Shown here: positions 34,087 through 45,359 of the stretch, one piece after another
Layout: every line of letters begins with the position of its first letter
How positions within the stretch are numbered: position 1 is the first letter of the stretch
Assembly (NCBI GenBank): GCA_930367205.1
Contig: OV884012.1
Span: forward strand, 154,705,405 to 154,769,404
Reading direction: 5' to 3'
Length of the DNA stretch: 64,000 bases
From: Acanthosoma haemorrhoidale
Lineage: Eukaryota; Arthropoda; Insecta; Hemiptera; Acanthosomatidae
The notes under the pieces: generated by a model
What the model was told of the DNA's origin: nothing
What the model saw: only the letters and a program-made list of their open reading frames with translations
Databases searched by the model: none
Program-made: the position numbers and the translations under genes

Positions 34087-34546
34087 AACAACAACAACAA
34101 CTTAATTGATGATAAAATTACAATTTGCCCCATTGGCCATTAAGTAATTGTGATAAATGTTTTCATTCGTACCATATTAACAATTTTCATTCACTCGCTC
34201 ATTCAACAGCCCAGTATACAACTCCACATGGTTGTCACCTCCCTCGCGTGCCAAAGAGGAAGCGGTGTTTTCGGAAGTCCCCTATATTCCTCCGTCACCT
34301 GAGTCACCTGATAAAAGCGAGCGGAGTCTGACCAAGAGCGCGAGATCCACATACGATCAGTACATGATTGGAGAAACTGGCCATTGCCAGGACTCCCACT
34401 GTAACGCATTTATAGTAGGTCACGAGGCCACTGCCGTTTTAGTCCCCGAGGAGGATTATATGGATGAGTGGTGCAGTGAAATGACTGTGCTAGGGGATTA
34501 GGGTGGTTGAATAGATTACTATGGAATTTCATGAACTTGGAAGGGA
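34087..34546 (-). mobile_element. LINE-J, copy 5
   Basis: From the ACAACAACAACAAC tail complement (the (GTT)n tail) through the full 3' UTR, into the last part of the reverse transcriptase (complement of GAAATTCCATAGTAATC). Two short frames over it are antisense chance frames. Confidence 0.85.
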
Positions 34547-34647
34547 TAAATCAAACAATACATCACATAGGGTGACAAAATAAAATAATAAGCAAAAAAT
34601 AAAGGGTCTGCCTCAAATTAAAAAACAGAATTTGTTTAAATACATAA

Positions 34648-34752
34648 AGAGTGAATGATGAACTGTAAATATTGTATGAATGAGAGCATATATCTTAATT
34701 ACTTATTGCCTTATAAAAGGCAGATTGTAATTATTGCACAATAAAGGAATTA
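34648..34752 (+). mobile_element. LINE-J 3' tail, copy 6
   Basis: GAGTGAATGATGAACTGTAA, TTGTATGAATGAGAGCATAT, TTATTGCC, AAAAGGCAGATTGTAATT, GCACAATAAAGGAATT. A very short 5'-truncated copy, 100 bp downstream of copy 5 and on the opposite strand. Confidence 0.75.
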
Positions 34753-34904
34753 TACTACAAAATACATAATGAGAAGAAAAGTATAATAATAAAATTAAAT
34801 AAATAAATATTAGCGGTTACTCTTTTACAAGGATGCAGCAATATAAGGCTCATGAAGAGGAAAGTTTACGATGATTTTTATTATTTTTTTCCTATTATAA
34901 TAAT
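34753..34904. other. AT-rich spacer, nothing recognised
   Basis: Short spacer between LINE-J copies. Confidence 0.5.
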
Positions 34905-35111
34905 ATGACTAACTTCTTTATTGTGCTAAAATTACAATCTGTCTTATCAGGCAATAAGTAATTGTGATAAATGTTCTCATTCATACTATGTTTACAATTT
35001 AGTATTTACAAACAGCCCAGAGACCTCCCACGTCCACATGGTTGTCACCTCCCTCGCATCGAAAGAGGAACCGCGCTCCTCCGTCAGCCGCATCACCGGA
35101 TACTAGCCAGT
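34905..35111 (-). mobile_element. LINE-J 3' UTR, copy 7
   Basis: CTTCTTTATTGTGCTAAAAT, TCAGGCAATAAGTAATTGTG, CCCAGAGACCTCCCACGTCC, GGTTGTCACCTCCCTCGCAT, CGCATCACCGGATACTAGCC. It ends at the right within the UTR. Confidence 0.85.
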
Positions 35112-35149
35112 TAATAATATAACAGACAAAATGAATACATAAATCCTAG

Positions 35150-35360
35150 TTTCAGAAACGTCTGTTTAAGGTTTTGGGATAGGAGGGTTCTATCAATACG
35201 GATGAAACATGACGGATATTGAGAGGGAGAGAATTCCAGAGCGGCGTGGGCAAGAAGGGAACGGTCCAATGCTGCGATTCTCTGGAAATATCCACCCATT
35301 TTGTTGATATTTATACTTTCAGGGCCCAGCGTAGGCGAGCTGATTTTTAAGGGCAATAAT
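35150..35360 (-). pseudogene. Third LINE: reverse-transcriptase C-terminus fragment
   Basis: A minus-strand frame near 35165-35280 reads VPFLPTPLWNSLPLNIRHVS then LNRRF-stop. FLPxxxxLWNSLP near the end of the protein is the standard C-terminal motif of many CR1/jockey-type reverse transcriptases. It does not match the C-terminus of LINE-J or LINE-C, so it is a third family. A 108-codon frame in another phase over the same DNA is a shadow. Confidence 0.55.
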
Positions 35361-35514
35361 CGAAAGCGGTGAGTGCAAATATAATATAATTGCATAAATA
35401 TTATACTAATAAATAATCCTCGGTGTTTTAATAGCAATTAATAGGAATGAATAAACCATAAATATCAAAAACAGGGCTGATCCATCGGACTTGAACAAGC
35501 TATTGCCAACCATG

Positions 35515-35880
35515 TAACCATTACCGAATAACTATGACTAGCTATGTGATAATGGCTGTTTTAAGCAAAAAAGTAATCTGTTAATATATTTTTTTTTTTT
35601 TTCAAAACCTCTTTATTCAAAAAATTGTTTACGAACAAATTAACAATAGCATGAATTGACAGATTTATGTCTCCTTTTCCTGCATAGCATATTATGCATT
35701 TGAAGGAGGGTAGAATTACAAAAACAGATTTTCTTTTTATAGTTAAAATTTAGAAAATCAATAGGCTGGGTGATGGGACTCACCTTATTTTTATTTATTA
35801 GTAATATATTTATTGTTTCTTTTATTATTAGAAAGCTTCTGTAACATAATCGAGAGGCAAAACGTTCGTTATATTTCATC
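35515..35880. repeat. Diverged direct repeat, interrupted copy (LINE-C inside)
   Basis: GATAATGGCTGTTTTAAGCA on the left and TTTATTTATTAGTAATATAT plus TTATTAGAAAGC on the right align with the continuous segment 36178-36320. The LINE-C tail at 35587-35795 lies between them. Confidence 0.55.
35587..35795 (-). mobile_element. LINE-C tail, copy 5
   Basis: T-run, TTTCAAAACCTCTTTATT, TGCATAGCATATTATGCATT, TTTGAAGGAGGGTAGAATTA, hairpin GGTGA-TGGGAC-TCACC at 35769-35784. It corresponds to the + strand tail at 56420-56620. Confidence 0.8.
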
Positions 35881-36177
35881 AATTTAAAACTCCCCAACAC
35901 AAACATGTAGTGCAGTATTAGTTATATAGAATGACCATTGCTTATTTTAATAAATACATTAGATAAACAGGTTTGGAAGTAAAAAATAAAAAATAAAAAT
36001 ACTAGGCTAGTAAGTACTATATTCACGATAATTTATTTAAAGTTCTTAAGGTGTTTAGGGTTTGGGTGTATAAATTGTTTTCTATTTGCATTGAGAAATG
36101 GTGTTCAGCTAAAGAAAATTTCACGGATGAACGAATGGTATGGCTGTTCTATCTATGGTAATAATCACCTATTAACT
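35881..36177. other. AT-rich, nothing recognised
   Basis: Separates the two members of the direct repeat. No gene recognised. Confidence 0.5.
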
Positions 36178-36320
36178 ATGATAACTCATTACCTATTAAC
36201 GATAACTATCCATATGTGTTAATGGCTGTTTTAAACAAAAAATAAATTGTTTATTAGTAATATTTTCCGTTTCCTTTACTATTAGAAAACGTCTATAATC
36301 ATATAAGGTTTTAGGTTCGT
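36178..36320. repeat. Diverged direct repeat, uninterrupted copy
   Basis: GTTAATGGCTGTTTTAAACA runs straight into TTTATTAGTAATATTTTCCG and CTATTAGAAAACG. It is the equivalent of 35515-35880 without the LINE insertion. Confidence 0.5.
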
Positions 36321-36624
36321 AGGTTATTATTTGATAGTATAAAGAAAATATCAATTTTTTGCAAGGTGTCGTACCGTCAGTTACATTTGTTTTTTGTTGG
36401 TAATTATTACAATGAGAACAGAAGACATCCCACGAGTCAGGAGCTTGCATTAGACATCAGGTATGAAGCTATAACAATCTCCGTTATGGCCACAAAGCCT
36501 TGGGATCTATTAGACCTGCCTCTATGTTGTATTGTCTGTTTCTTTAATTTATTGCAAATTCTCATTCCTGACACAAATAATCCTGAAGCATTATATGTTT
36601 CTTGATCTTTCCTTAGTTCTTTAA
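36321..36624. other. No gene recognised
   Basis: Overlapping 79-, 84- and 72-codon frames on both strands. No domain seen. Confidence 0.4.
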
Positions 36625-37012
36625 GCACTGTAGAATAGTCATTGTACTGCACCACTCATCCCTATAATTCTCCTCGGAGACTGAAACGGCAGTGACCTCA
36701 TGACCTGCTGTAAATTCGTGACAGTGGGATTCCTGGCAATGTCCAGTTTCTCCAATCATGCCCTGAGCGTCTGTGGCTCTCGCGCTCTTGGTCAGCCTCC
36801 ACTGGCTAGTATCCGGTGACAGAGGAGCCCAAGACTTCGCTTCCTCATTCCCATGCGAGTGGGTTGACAACCATGTAGATTTGAGAAGTCTCTGGGCTGT
36901 TTGTGAATACTGTATGAATGAGCGAGTGAATGAAAATTTTAAATGTGGTATGAATGAAAACATTTTTCAAAATTACTTATTGTCCAATATTTTAATTTTA
37001 GCCTGATAAAGT
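36625..37012 (+). mobile_element. LINE-J, copy 8
   Basis: Starts in the reverse-transcriptase C-terminus (TCATTGTACTGCACCACTCA, ATTCTCCTCGGAGACTGAAA, matching the HCTTHPYNPPRRLK region), then the full 3' UTR to TTATTGTCCAATATTTTAAT. Confidence 0.85.
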
Positions 37013-37489
37013 AGTTTCAATATATAGATTTTTGGTTAGTTCTTTAATTCACTAAGGACCTGACATATTCCCATAACATTGCAATCACTCGTCTATATCC
37101 TAGATCTTGTCTAATTGCCACCTCTCATGCCACAAGAAATGGGCTGTTGCTCATCAATGCGGGGAAGGTTGATAAATTTAAATAAGTTCGTTCCCTTCTG
37201 TGAATTCTCAATAGAAGTTCTGTGGACTCAGTTTTAGATAGGCTCCTTCCTAAGGGAATCAGCGATCCTTTGAAGTATTTTTTTAAACACTATTACTCTT
37301 TTTTTTTTTTTTTGAAAAACAATGATAGCCAAATTTTTTTTACCAAGCATTTCAGTTGAAGGAACATTACAAATCTCATACCATGTTAGCTGGCAAGTTA
37401 TACAATACGTACTCAGCGCAAGTAGGCTATAATCTCTCGCTAGCTAATAGTTTTCTAATTATAACCCTTCATGATCATATCTAAGTGCT
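37013..37489. other. AT-rich gap, nothing recognised
   Basis: Poly(T) run near 37299-37313. No gene recognised. Confidence 0.45.
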
Positions 37490-37770
37490 GAATGTTTCCC
37501 TAAGCGCCCTGATCCCTCCCTTAAGAACAACAGCTAATACACGGCCCTAAGTGCATTACACAGATTGTGTGGGCCTAGGACAGAGGCACACTCCCATGAC
37601 GAGATTGTACAATATCCACGGGGCAGCCGTCATCAAGAGCCCATCCGTCACTAAGAAGACAGCTACCAGCCGCACGCCTCCTGTCAGTACTGGCCTGTTT
37701 GTCCCATGTAGGCCGTTACTCGCTTATGCTATAGGCCACACATCATAAGGCACTTCATTAAGGCTTCATT
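37490..37770. other. GC-elevated single-copy island 12
   Basis: Complex block with no second copy in the window. A 65-codon frame at 37551-37748 has no domain. Possible regulatory element. Confidence 0.3.
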
Positions 37771-37978
37771 TTGTTACCTTAGCTATTACAAATAACAGCC
37801 ACTTTTTCTTATTTTTATTTTTTTTATAGCAAAGTTATTTCCCAAGACATAGTCCCAGAACCAGCAGAGATCGAGAAAGTTGGCTTTTTGGGATGCAATG
37901 GTGTTTGAGAGCCGTTCTTCAAATGGTCTGAAGAAAAAGTCACTCATAGGTGTCTATCCACAATCACTTATTATCTGC

Positions 37979-38598
37979 TTAAACTTATATCTTAATGACA
38001 TACCTACATTTATGCACCTAAGTTTATATGTTAATCCTATGCCTACATTTATGCGCCTAAATTCATATCTAAATCCTATACCTATATTTATGAGCCAAAA
38101 CTTATAACTTAATCCTATACCTACATTTATGTGCCCAAATTTATAACTTAACCATATACCTACATTTATGTGGCTAAATTTATATCTTAATCCTATACCT
38201 ACATTTATACGCCTAAATTTATATCTAAATCCTATACCTACATTTATGCGCCTAAACTTATATGTTACTCCTATACCTACATTTATGCGCCAAGACTTAT
38301 AACTTAATCCTATACCTACATTTATGTGTCTAAATTTATATCTAAATCCTATACCTATATTTATGAGCCAAAACTTATAACTTAATCCTATACCTACATT
38401 TATGTGCCCAAATTTATAACTTAACCATATACCTACATTTATGTGGCTAAATTTATAACTTGACCATATACCTGCATTTATGTGGCTAAATTTATATCTA
38501 AATCCTATACCTACATTTAGGCGCCTAAACTTATAACTTAATCCTATACTTACAGTTATCCGCCTAAACTTATATATTAATCCTATTCCTGCATTTAT
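37979..38598 (-). repeat. 39-bp minisatellite, about 16 units, open in one frame for 226 codons
   Basis: The unit on the + strand is about 39 bp (AATCCTATACCTACATTTAT followed by GCGCCTAAACTTATATCTT). Because 39 is divisible by three, the minus strand stays open from 38634 to 37954 as a 13-residue repeat, INVGIGLSYKFRR with variants. A higher-order pattern is visible: the run INVGIWLSYKFGH, INVGIGLSYKFWL, INIGIGFRY occurs twice, seven units (273 bp) apart. No signal peptide, flanking coding sequence or known family. Satellite origin is likelier than a gene. Confidence 0.85.
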
Positions 38599-40135
38599 AC
38601 AATATATATTAAAAAAATAAAATAAATAAATCATATTTCATCGTATCATAAATCATGTGCAACTAAAATAGATTATACAATGAGAAGATGGTCATGTTAA
38701 ACTGTGTTCCTATTGTTGGTAGCGGGGTTAATGTCTAATTAAACATCATTTTTTTTCACTGAGTGCATGCCCGGATCCGCTGCGTTTGGCCCATTTGCGC
38801 GTGCATAATTTCAACATTGATCAAACTGTCTAGTGGATATTTATGACTTACTCCTATAACGACTTCACTTTGAACAGTTTTGCCAGGTCTTAATGAGCTT
38901 TAATAATATTTCTTTCGTGGTCTCCAATTGTCAATATCGGGAGAGGCTCTACTCCCATTTGGGTACGTGTTGAAATTTTAAAGGTACTGACTTTTAAGAT
39001 GTCTGTCATTATAAGATGTTTTCACTTTTTTTTTTTTTTGATTCTTTGAAACTTATTTTTTTCACATAGGTTTTAATTTAAGAATTCCTGTAAGTATCTC
39101 TTGATATTTGATACAATTACAACAAAACATATTATGCACAATTTGCGAAAGTTATTCTTAAGCCATTATTTCGGAAGAGGCGATATATTAAGAACTGAAT
39201 GACACCAGTCAAGCCTCCTCTTGTCTTGAGTGAGCGCTTTTGACAGCCCATGTCTTCAAGCCCATCGTACTAGACAAATATTACCAACCTTCCTTATCTT
39301 ACGTAAAAATATTAGCCTATACGCTCCAATATAATATCAAAATAAATTAACGTTAACATATAAATAAATAATAAGCATTTAACCAGATTAAATAAAAACA
39401 TACATAGGAAAGACACAGCAATCCACCAAGCAAATCAACATCTGCTGGGCAGCCTAAAAAGGCCTCTCTTGACAATGCGTCTATATACTCTTTTATTTTT
39501 ATTTTTTTAATATATATTTCAAAAAACAAAATTTAGGTCGTGATTGAAGTAAAGCAAAAATTATTCTATTAAAATTATGTAAGTAGCCAAAAAAATCTAA
39601 TAAAAGGCATTATTTATTTACTGAAATTTTCCCATATTAATTGTGAACAACTTTATTAAGGAATTGTCTAAAAGGTATAAAATGAGCTATGTCATATTAT
39701 TTAACGTTGTAAGTTGCTGTATTGCTTGAATGACGTATTGTGTTCTTTAAATTTTACGTTGGCAAACGGTAGTAGGCGTACGCTTAAATGGATATGTAAA
39801 TAAAGATATTTTAAAGGGTTTAACATGTGCTACGATAGAAAAATGTCAAATATAAAAAGAAATCTAGAAGAAAATAAGTTTTTAAAAACTAAGAAAAAAG
39901 GGCACATATACTCAAATAACGTTTTGTCATTTGATTTCAAGTTAGCGTCTTTTGGGGGAAAAGTATTTTAAAGAACTTTTAACTTTTTATATAATATAAT
40001 TTAAATAATTTCCTGGGGTCATCATTTTTACGAATGCTAACGTCGTTTAGACAATTTTCCTTTACCAATTTGAAAGCAAAGCCTCAACCAGGGGGTTTGG
40101 TAATATAATTTATAAAATGTATACTTTACGGCATA
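38599..40135. other. AT-rich region, nothing recognised
   Basis: One complex patch lies at 38755-38830 (GCATGCCCGGATCCGCTGCG). No gene or repeat recognised. Confidence 0.4.
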
Positions 40136-40139
40136 TTAA

Positions 40140-40460
40140 TTGTTATTGTAACGTATTGGCGGCTGCGAGCAGGGCCCGAGACAGCGGGGGTCTGGGAACT
40201 GCGTTAGTCGAGATACGATGTCCGGGCGGGGAGCCACTCAGATAGCTGATCTCCGATGTCCGGGCTGTGTCGAGTGGAGGAATTACTTCTAGCCTCTTGC
40301 ACCGGCACAGAGGCCTTCCACTTCTGCCACCGTGTCCTCGAGGACCTAATGTAGCCAGTTCCCAGAGGAGTCCTGGGAGGTAGGGGATCTGGGGTGGCTG
40401 ACTTCGATAAGCTATGGTTACGATGAGTGTGGTTATGGCGGTTCGGTTTCACGATGAGGG
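40140..40460 (+). other. GC-rich block, possibly an LTR-retroelement leader
   Basis: TATTGTAACG then TATTGGCGGCTGCGAGCAGG resembles an LTR end followed by a primer-binding leader (TTGGCGGC...GCGAGCAGGG). About 300 bp of GC-rich sequence follows, with GATGTCCGGGC repeated at 40217 and 40255. No gag or pol follows. An 82-codon minus-strand frame has no domain. It could equally be a regulatory island. Confidence 0.3.
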
Positions 40461-40811
40461 ATCATTTATGACTGGTGAGAGTGGATCTGCAGATTAGATC
40501 ACGATATGATTTATTATTATTTAAGTGCCATTTCATGCCAAGTTCTCCAGTATCTTTTCTACTATACTCATCGGTTTAACATGGAAGTTCTGACATCAGG
40601 TATTTCAAGGGGAATCATTTAGTCCAGGGGGGATAAAATGGTTGCCGTCCAAGTAATTACATTTATACCACTGTAATTAATAATTATCAGCTAAATTCCC
40701 CTTTCTTACCCACCGTGTGTAATCACTGGGAGAACTAAGTCATCTTTCTAATACGACTCGTGGAGGAGGTAAGTGTCAAAAAGTGTTTTCTTAACTGAAA
40801 TATACAATCCT
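40461..40811. other. No gene recognised
   Basis: Moderate-complexity DNA without ORFs or repeats recognised. Confidence 0.45.
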
Positions 40812-41346
40812 TTCAATCATAAGTCCTGAGAACAAATGCCCCTAATTACGTCAGCAACAAGACCTTTCATAACGATCTTAATATACCCTACATTCTCGAA
40901 CTCATCCCTTCCAAGTTCATGAAATTCCATAGCAATCCCCTAGCACAGTCATTGCACAGCACCACTCATCCCTATAATCTTCCTCGGGGACTAAAACGGC
41001 AATGGCCTCGTGACCTGCTATAAATGCGTAACAATGGGAGTCCTGGCAATGGCCAGTTTCTCCAAATATGTCCTGAGCGTCTGTGGCTCTCGCGTTCTTG
41101 GTCAGCCTCCACTGGCCCTTATCCACTTATCAAGTATCCTCCTTCGGGAGGGAGGTGACAACCATGTGGACTTGGGAGGTCTCTGGGCTGTTTTTGTATA
41201 TACTGTATGAATGAGCGAGTGAATGAAAATTGTAAATATGGTATGAATGAGATCATTTATCACAATTACTTGTTGCCCAATGAGGTAGATTGTAATTTTA
41301 TCATAATAAAGATGTTGTTTATTAAAAAAAAAAAAAAGAAAAAAGA
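40812..41346 (+). mobile_element. LINE-J, copy 9, with A-rich tail
   Basis: Starts inside the reverse-transcriptase C-terminus (AAATGCCCCTAATTACGTCA, GATCTTAATATACCCTACAT). Then come the HCTTHPYNP-type end, the full 3' UTR, AATAAAGATGTTGTTTATT and an A-rich run (41319-41345). It is the only LINE-J copy here with a long A-rich tail after the GTT motif. Confidence 0.85.
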
Positions 41347-42109
41347 TTGCTGACGGAGGGCTAATCGAATGTAGCAGCAATATCTGGAAGGGATGTTATC
41401 GCCAAATCGGAAATATCGACAGATTCATGTGGGATATTTAATGCGTAAAGGTTGTCATTGGACGCTTCTTTTTAGTTCTTGTATTTTTAGCCTCGTGTGT
41501 GGGTGCAATTATTTAGACATCAAACTGGCATTTGCTCTTAGCTCCTGATGAGGAGTATTTTAATATATCCGTGCTGTGTTGAGCATACATAGGCATATGT
41601 CTTTGTATGTGTGAGAGAGAAACACTTTATTAGCAAAATAACGAAAGCCTGTCCGATTTTAATTGAATTTATATTTAGTAGCGACTAATTCTTCAGTAGG
41701 GTCTCTTAACAAAATGGCAACCTGATCTGAAATTTTAGAGGTACCCAATAACTTTTAATATGACCCATGTAGTGTGGAATGGCACCCATTACATTGAAAA
41801 CGGTGAAAGTCTTAACCCAGAACCTATCAAATGTGTTGAATTCTGGTTTATATCCTTTGGACAGTAGGACTTGGGCTTGAACATGGGATGCATTAAGACC
41901 TGGACAGGCATACAAACAGGCAGATACGCTGGTGAAAACATAAGTTAATCATTTACAAAAAAAATCAATGAAACCCCCCAAGAATCATAGTTATGGGTTA
42001 TTCATTATTAGGGTAATTTAGGGGTTATTCAACGTTTCTAAATCGTCTCTTTCTGTTCTGGCCTATTTCTCTAGCCGGTTAAGGTTAATATAAAAGCAAG
42101 ATTGAAAAA
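41347..42109. other. No gene recognised
   Basis: Frames under 70 codons only. No repeat recognised. Confidence 0.45.
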
Positions 42110-42430
42110 ATACGGACATGTAATTTAGCGTGGGCAGACATACAGACAGGGAGAGAGAGGGACAAGACTGAGATAACCTGACATGGCTAAGGGAGTGAGT
42201 CTGACAAAGGGCCTATTGTCCCTCCTGCTCTGCCATAGTTAGAGGGCTGTGGTTATCTTAGCAAGGCTTAGTAATTAGCTCCTCTATATCTCCCTTCGAT
42301 TGTCTCTCTCTCCTTCTCTCCTATAATTCAATAATCTAACGGTTCTGTTTGCCCAGGGGTTGGTTATCCACAGGAATCTACTCAATAGTGGATGCTACCA
42401 ACAGTTTGTCAAGTAGTAACCCGTTAAAAT
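42110..42430. other. GC-elevated single-copy island 13
   Basis: Contains GGGAGAGAGAGGGACAAG, AGTAATTAGCTCC near 42270 (homeodomain-type) and CTCTCTCTCCTTCTCTCC. Noncoding. Possible regulatory element. Confidence 0.3.
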
Positions 42431-42704
42431 ATATATGATGAATACAAGAATCAGTCGCCTTACAATAGAGGAACTAGAAACTTTTTAGCGACTTTATCCG
42501 GAGAACCACGCCTATACGCTCAAGTCCAATAACTAAAATAATTGATTTAGGATCCCATTTGATTAATAAAACTGCTAGATTTGACTACTCTATCAAACCC
42601 GGAGCGTACTGCATTGGCGTAAAGTTATAAAAAAAATTGATTAATATTGACATTGTCTCAATACATGTCATTGAAGCTCGATAGCCCAGTTGTCCTCAGT
42701 TAAA

Positions 42705-42990
42705 TAAATCTTTGTAGAGGAGAATCTTTTAAAAGAAAAGAAAGAAAAGATTTATTATGAAGTACAAGAAAAACATATATCCAAATATTAAGAGTTACAT
42801 TACTACATACTGGGTGGAATGTCTAGGGATGAGTGGGGTCTGGGGCTTAAGCTGAAAGATATATGTATAAGAAAATGATAAGATTCTGGGAAGTAGGGAG
42901 GTCTTGGAGGGATGCGGTTGCTTACTTAGAAATAACAGGAACCAGGAGTTCTGCTCAAGCCCTTTCTACTTGTTCCTAGCATTATAAAAC
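42705..42990 (-). repeat. Dispersed repeat G (retroelement 3' end), copy 2
   Basis: Inverted relative to 8160-8500: GATTTATTATGAAGTACAAG, CTACATACTGGGTGGAATGT, GAAGTAGGGAGGTCTTGGAG, TCTGCTCAAGCCC. Confidence 0.65.
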
Positions 42991-43036
42991 TAGCGATCCG
43001 CTTCCTCTCGTCCTCCTCCTTCCCAAAAAGTTATCA

Positions 43037-43306
43037 TCAATCCCTTCTCCTCGAGCACTCCTCGAACTGATCTCGTGTTTTTAGGGTAATTTGTACCAGC
43101 CGGAAGTGTCTTATCACATTTTCCACACCCATTTCGTACCTGTTTTTACCGGAGGCCCGATCCAGTGTAAAGAAGGGGGTTGATCTGCACTCTCTGGTAC
43201 CGAAAAGGGTTTTTACGATGCCCCATCCTGTCCTGCCGAATATGAAACCAATGCTATGGTAATACAAATCAATCAGAAATCGTTTCTCTACCCTTATAGC
43301 GTACAA
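43037..43306 (-). CDS. 89-codon ORF upstream of repeat G, possibly its coding end
   Basis: The minus-strand frame runs towards repeat G copy 2 (same strand, stop about 45 bp before it). It includes YYHSIGFIFGRTGWGIVKTL, FTLDRASGKNRYEMGVENVI and DQFEECSRRRD-stop. The composition is protein-like and charged, but I do not recognise a domain. If repeat G is a LINE 3' UTR, this would be the C-terminus of its last ORF. No second copy is present at 8.1 kb to test that. Confidence 0.3.
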   Translation of the reverse strand: MYAIRVEKRFLIDLYYHSIGFIFGRTGWGIVKTLFGTRECRSTPFFTLDRASGKNRYEMGVENVIRHFRLVQITLKTRDQFEECSRRRD

Positions 43307-43377
43307 GGAAGTCTTCTAGCTATGTCGCCCTAAATAAGGCATCTCTGGTGTGACTATTTCCACCTCCTGCTTAATTA

Positions 43378-43755
43378 ATAACAATCTTTATTGTGCAATA
43401 ATTACAATCTGCCTTTTATAAGGCAATAATAATACAGATAAATGATCTCATTCATACCATAACAGAATCATTCACTCGCTCATTCATACAATAGGACATG
43501 ATTGGAGAAACTGGCCATTGCCAGGACTCCCACTGTCACGCGTTTATAGTAGGTCACGAGGCCACTGCCGTTTCAGTCTCCGAGGAGGATTATAGGGATG
43601 AGTGGTGCAGTGCAATGACTGTGCTACAGGATTAGGGTGGTTGGAAAGGCTACTGTGGAATTTCATAAACTTGGAAGGGATGAGTTCTAGAATGTAGGGT
43701 ATATTAAGATCGTTATGAAGGGTTTTGTTGCTGACATAATAAGGGGCATTTACTA
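43378..43755 (-). mobile_element. LINE-J, copy 10, with internal deletion
   Basis: Tail ACAATCTTTATTGTGCAATA, UTR down to CATTCATACAAT, then a jump to AGGACATGATTGGAGAAACT that drops the CTTGGTCAGCC...GACTTGGGAGG part of the UTR, then on into the reverse-transcriptase C-terminus to GGGGCATTTACTA. Confidence 0.8.
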
Positions 43756-44009
43756 GGTTAATACTACCTATGTATATGTGATAATTCCTATATATAACTA
43801 AAATCTTGAATATCTACTGGAATCAACATGGAACATGGAAACATTAAAAGTATGATTGAAGTAATGACATTATCAAATCTCGTTCTACCTAAACTGAGTG
43901 TTACCATTTGGTTAGAAATGAAGTGCTATTTGGAATTGGCTATTAGAGGCAGATAATAAACAGATCAAATCTTCTGACCCACACATATATATATATTAAG
44001 AGAAACAAA
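43756..44009. other. AT-rich gap, nothing recognised
   Basis: No gene recognised. Confidence 0.5.
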
Positions 44010-44475
44010 TATACAATAGGGGCAAGTGTGGCAGGGCCCGCAGAAATCCTTGGGCGAACCTACGACAACCCTGAAGGTTAGCAGTCCTCTGCACAGCCAT
44101 TAGTGGCGACAATAGCCCGTCCATCGGCCAATTAACTGATGACCTCCCGGAAGCCCTGGGCGGCTATGGGGGTGCCTAGATAAATCTCTCCCCGTCGGTG
44201 TGGGAATGAAGGAGGGAAAAAATGATGAGCCATAAACGACTGGGGTGAGAGGGGGGGCTTCAAGTGCTTGATAGATGGCTAGGTGTGGGAACTGGCTGTA
44301 GGACCACTCTTTGTCATGCAGATTTCCGACTCTCCGGCCTCATTAACTCATCTAGCTCTGGTCCGGCTGTCGTCTTCTTCGGTAACATTCCTAAGAACAC
44401 AGGTCAATATGCCAAAAAACCAAATTTGTTTTCTTCTGTAGCTCGAAAAATAGCCGGCTAAAACTACGAAGCTGG
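44010..44475. other. GC-elevated single-copy island 14
   Basis: About 460 bp, one of the largest: GCCATTAGTGGCGACAATAG, CCAATTAACTGATGACC (homeodomain-type), GAGCCATAAACGAC (caudal or Abd-B-type TTTATGG). A 65-codon frame at 44264-44461 has no domain. Possible enhancer. Confidence 0.35.
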
Positions 44476-44873
44476 CCCCCGTACTCTTAACTGATAGGAT
44501 TCTCTTTGAGTTTTAAACTTCTTCAAAATTACTCCTTAAACTGCTTATTTAAAATTTGTCATAATCATTTTTCCCCAGTGTTAATAACACAAAAATAATT
44601 TTAAAAAGTAGATTATAATTTTTTTAATACAATATACGATTCATTTGGAATTTATCCTTTCATATTTTCTATACCATCTCTTCTTCCGCATTATGATAGT
44701 TCTCTTTAGCCCAATCATAACTAACGGTTATTGCCTTTAGTAATTTAAAGGCATAAAGCTGATCTAATTCATCATTTAAATGCTATTAGTTCATTCGCTT
44801 CATATACTTTGACCAAGTATGTTTAAAAGGATGTTTTGTCGTGCAATGTACAATGTTTTTAAACTACTCAACT
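44476..44873. other. AT-rich gap, nothing recognised
   Basis: No gene recognised. Confidence 0.5.
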
Positions 44874-45086
44874 AACGCTCTCTTGCTCTTCGTCAGCCTC
44901 CACTGGCTAGTATCCGGTGAGGAGCGTTGGGGACTTCTCAAGACTTCCTCTTTCGCATGCGGAGGTGACAACCATCTGGAATAGGGAGGCCTCTGGGCTG
45001 TTTGTAAATATGGTATGAATGAGAACATTTATCACAATTACTTATTGCCTAATAAGGCAGATTGTAATTTTAGCACAATAAATAAG
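44874..45086 (+). mobile_element. LINE-J 3' UTR, copy 11
   Basis: CTTCGTCAGCCTCCACTGGC, GAGGAGCGTTGGGGACTTCT, GCGGAGGTGACAACCATCTG, CCTCTGGGCTGTTTGTAAAT, GCACAATAAATAAG. Confidence 0.85.
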
Positions 45087-45359
45087 TTTCAATATATTGT
45101 AATAACTGCGCAATAACTAAACAGTAACAGGCTATTACTAAGAATAATAATAATAAAGCACAAAATTTTCTGTAGAATATATCAAGCTCGCTTAAAAAAA
45201 AAACTTTGTACCGGTTATTCTTAAGTTGTACATTGTACTTCAGTGATCCCCTGACCAGGCTCTTCCTGCCTTCTCTGGAGCAGAAAAAGGAGAAAAAAAA
45301 ACATAAAATAAAAAATAAGCTAAACGGTAGAATAAAGTGACGAGAAGGGTAGGAAGTGA
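45087..45359. other. No gene recognised
   Basis: A 101-codon minus frame, phenylalanine- and leucine-rich, has no domain and probably reflects base composition. Confidence 0.45.

Noticed and set aside
37954..38634. 226-codon open frame as a repeat-containing protein gene
   Set aside because: The frame exists because the 39-bp satellite unit is divisible by three. It starts and ends with the satellite and has no flanking coding sequence.
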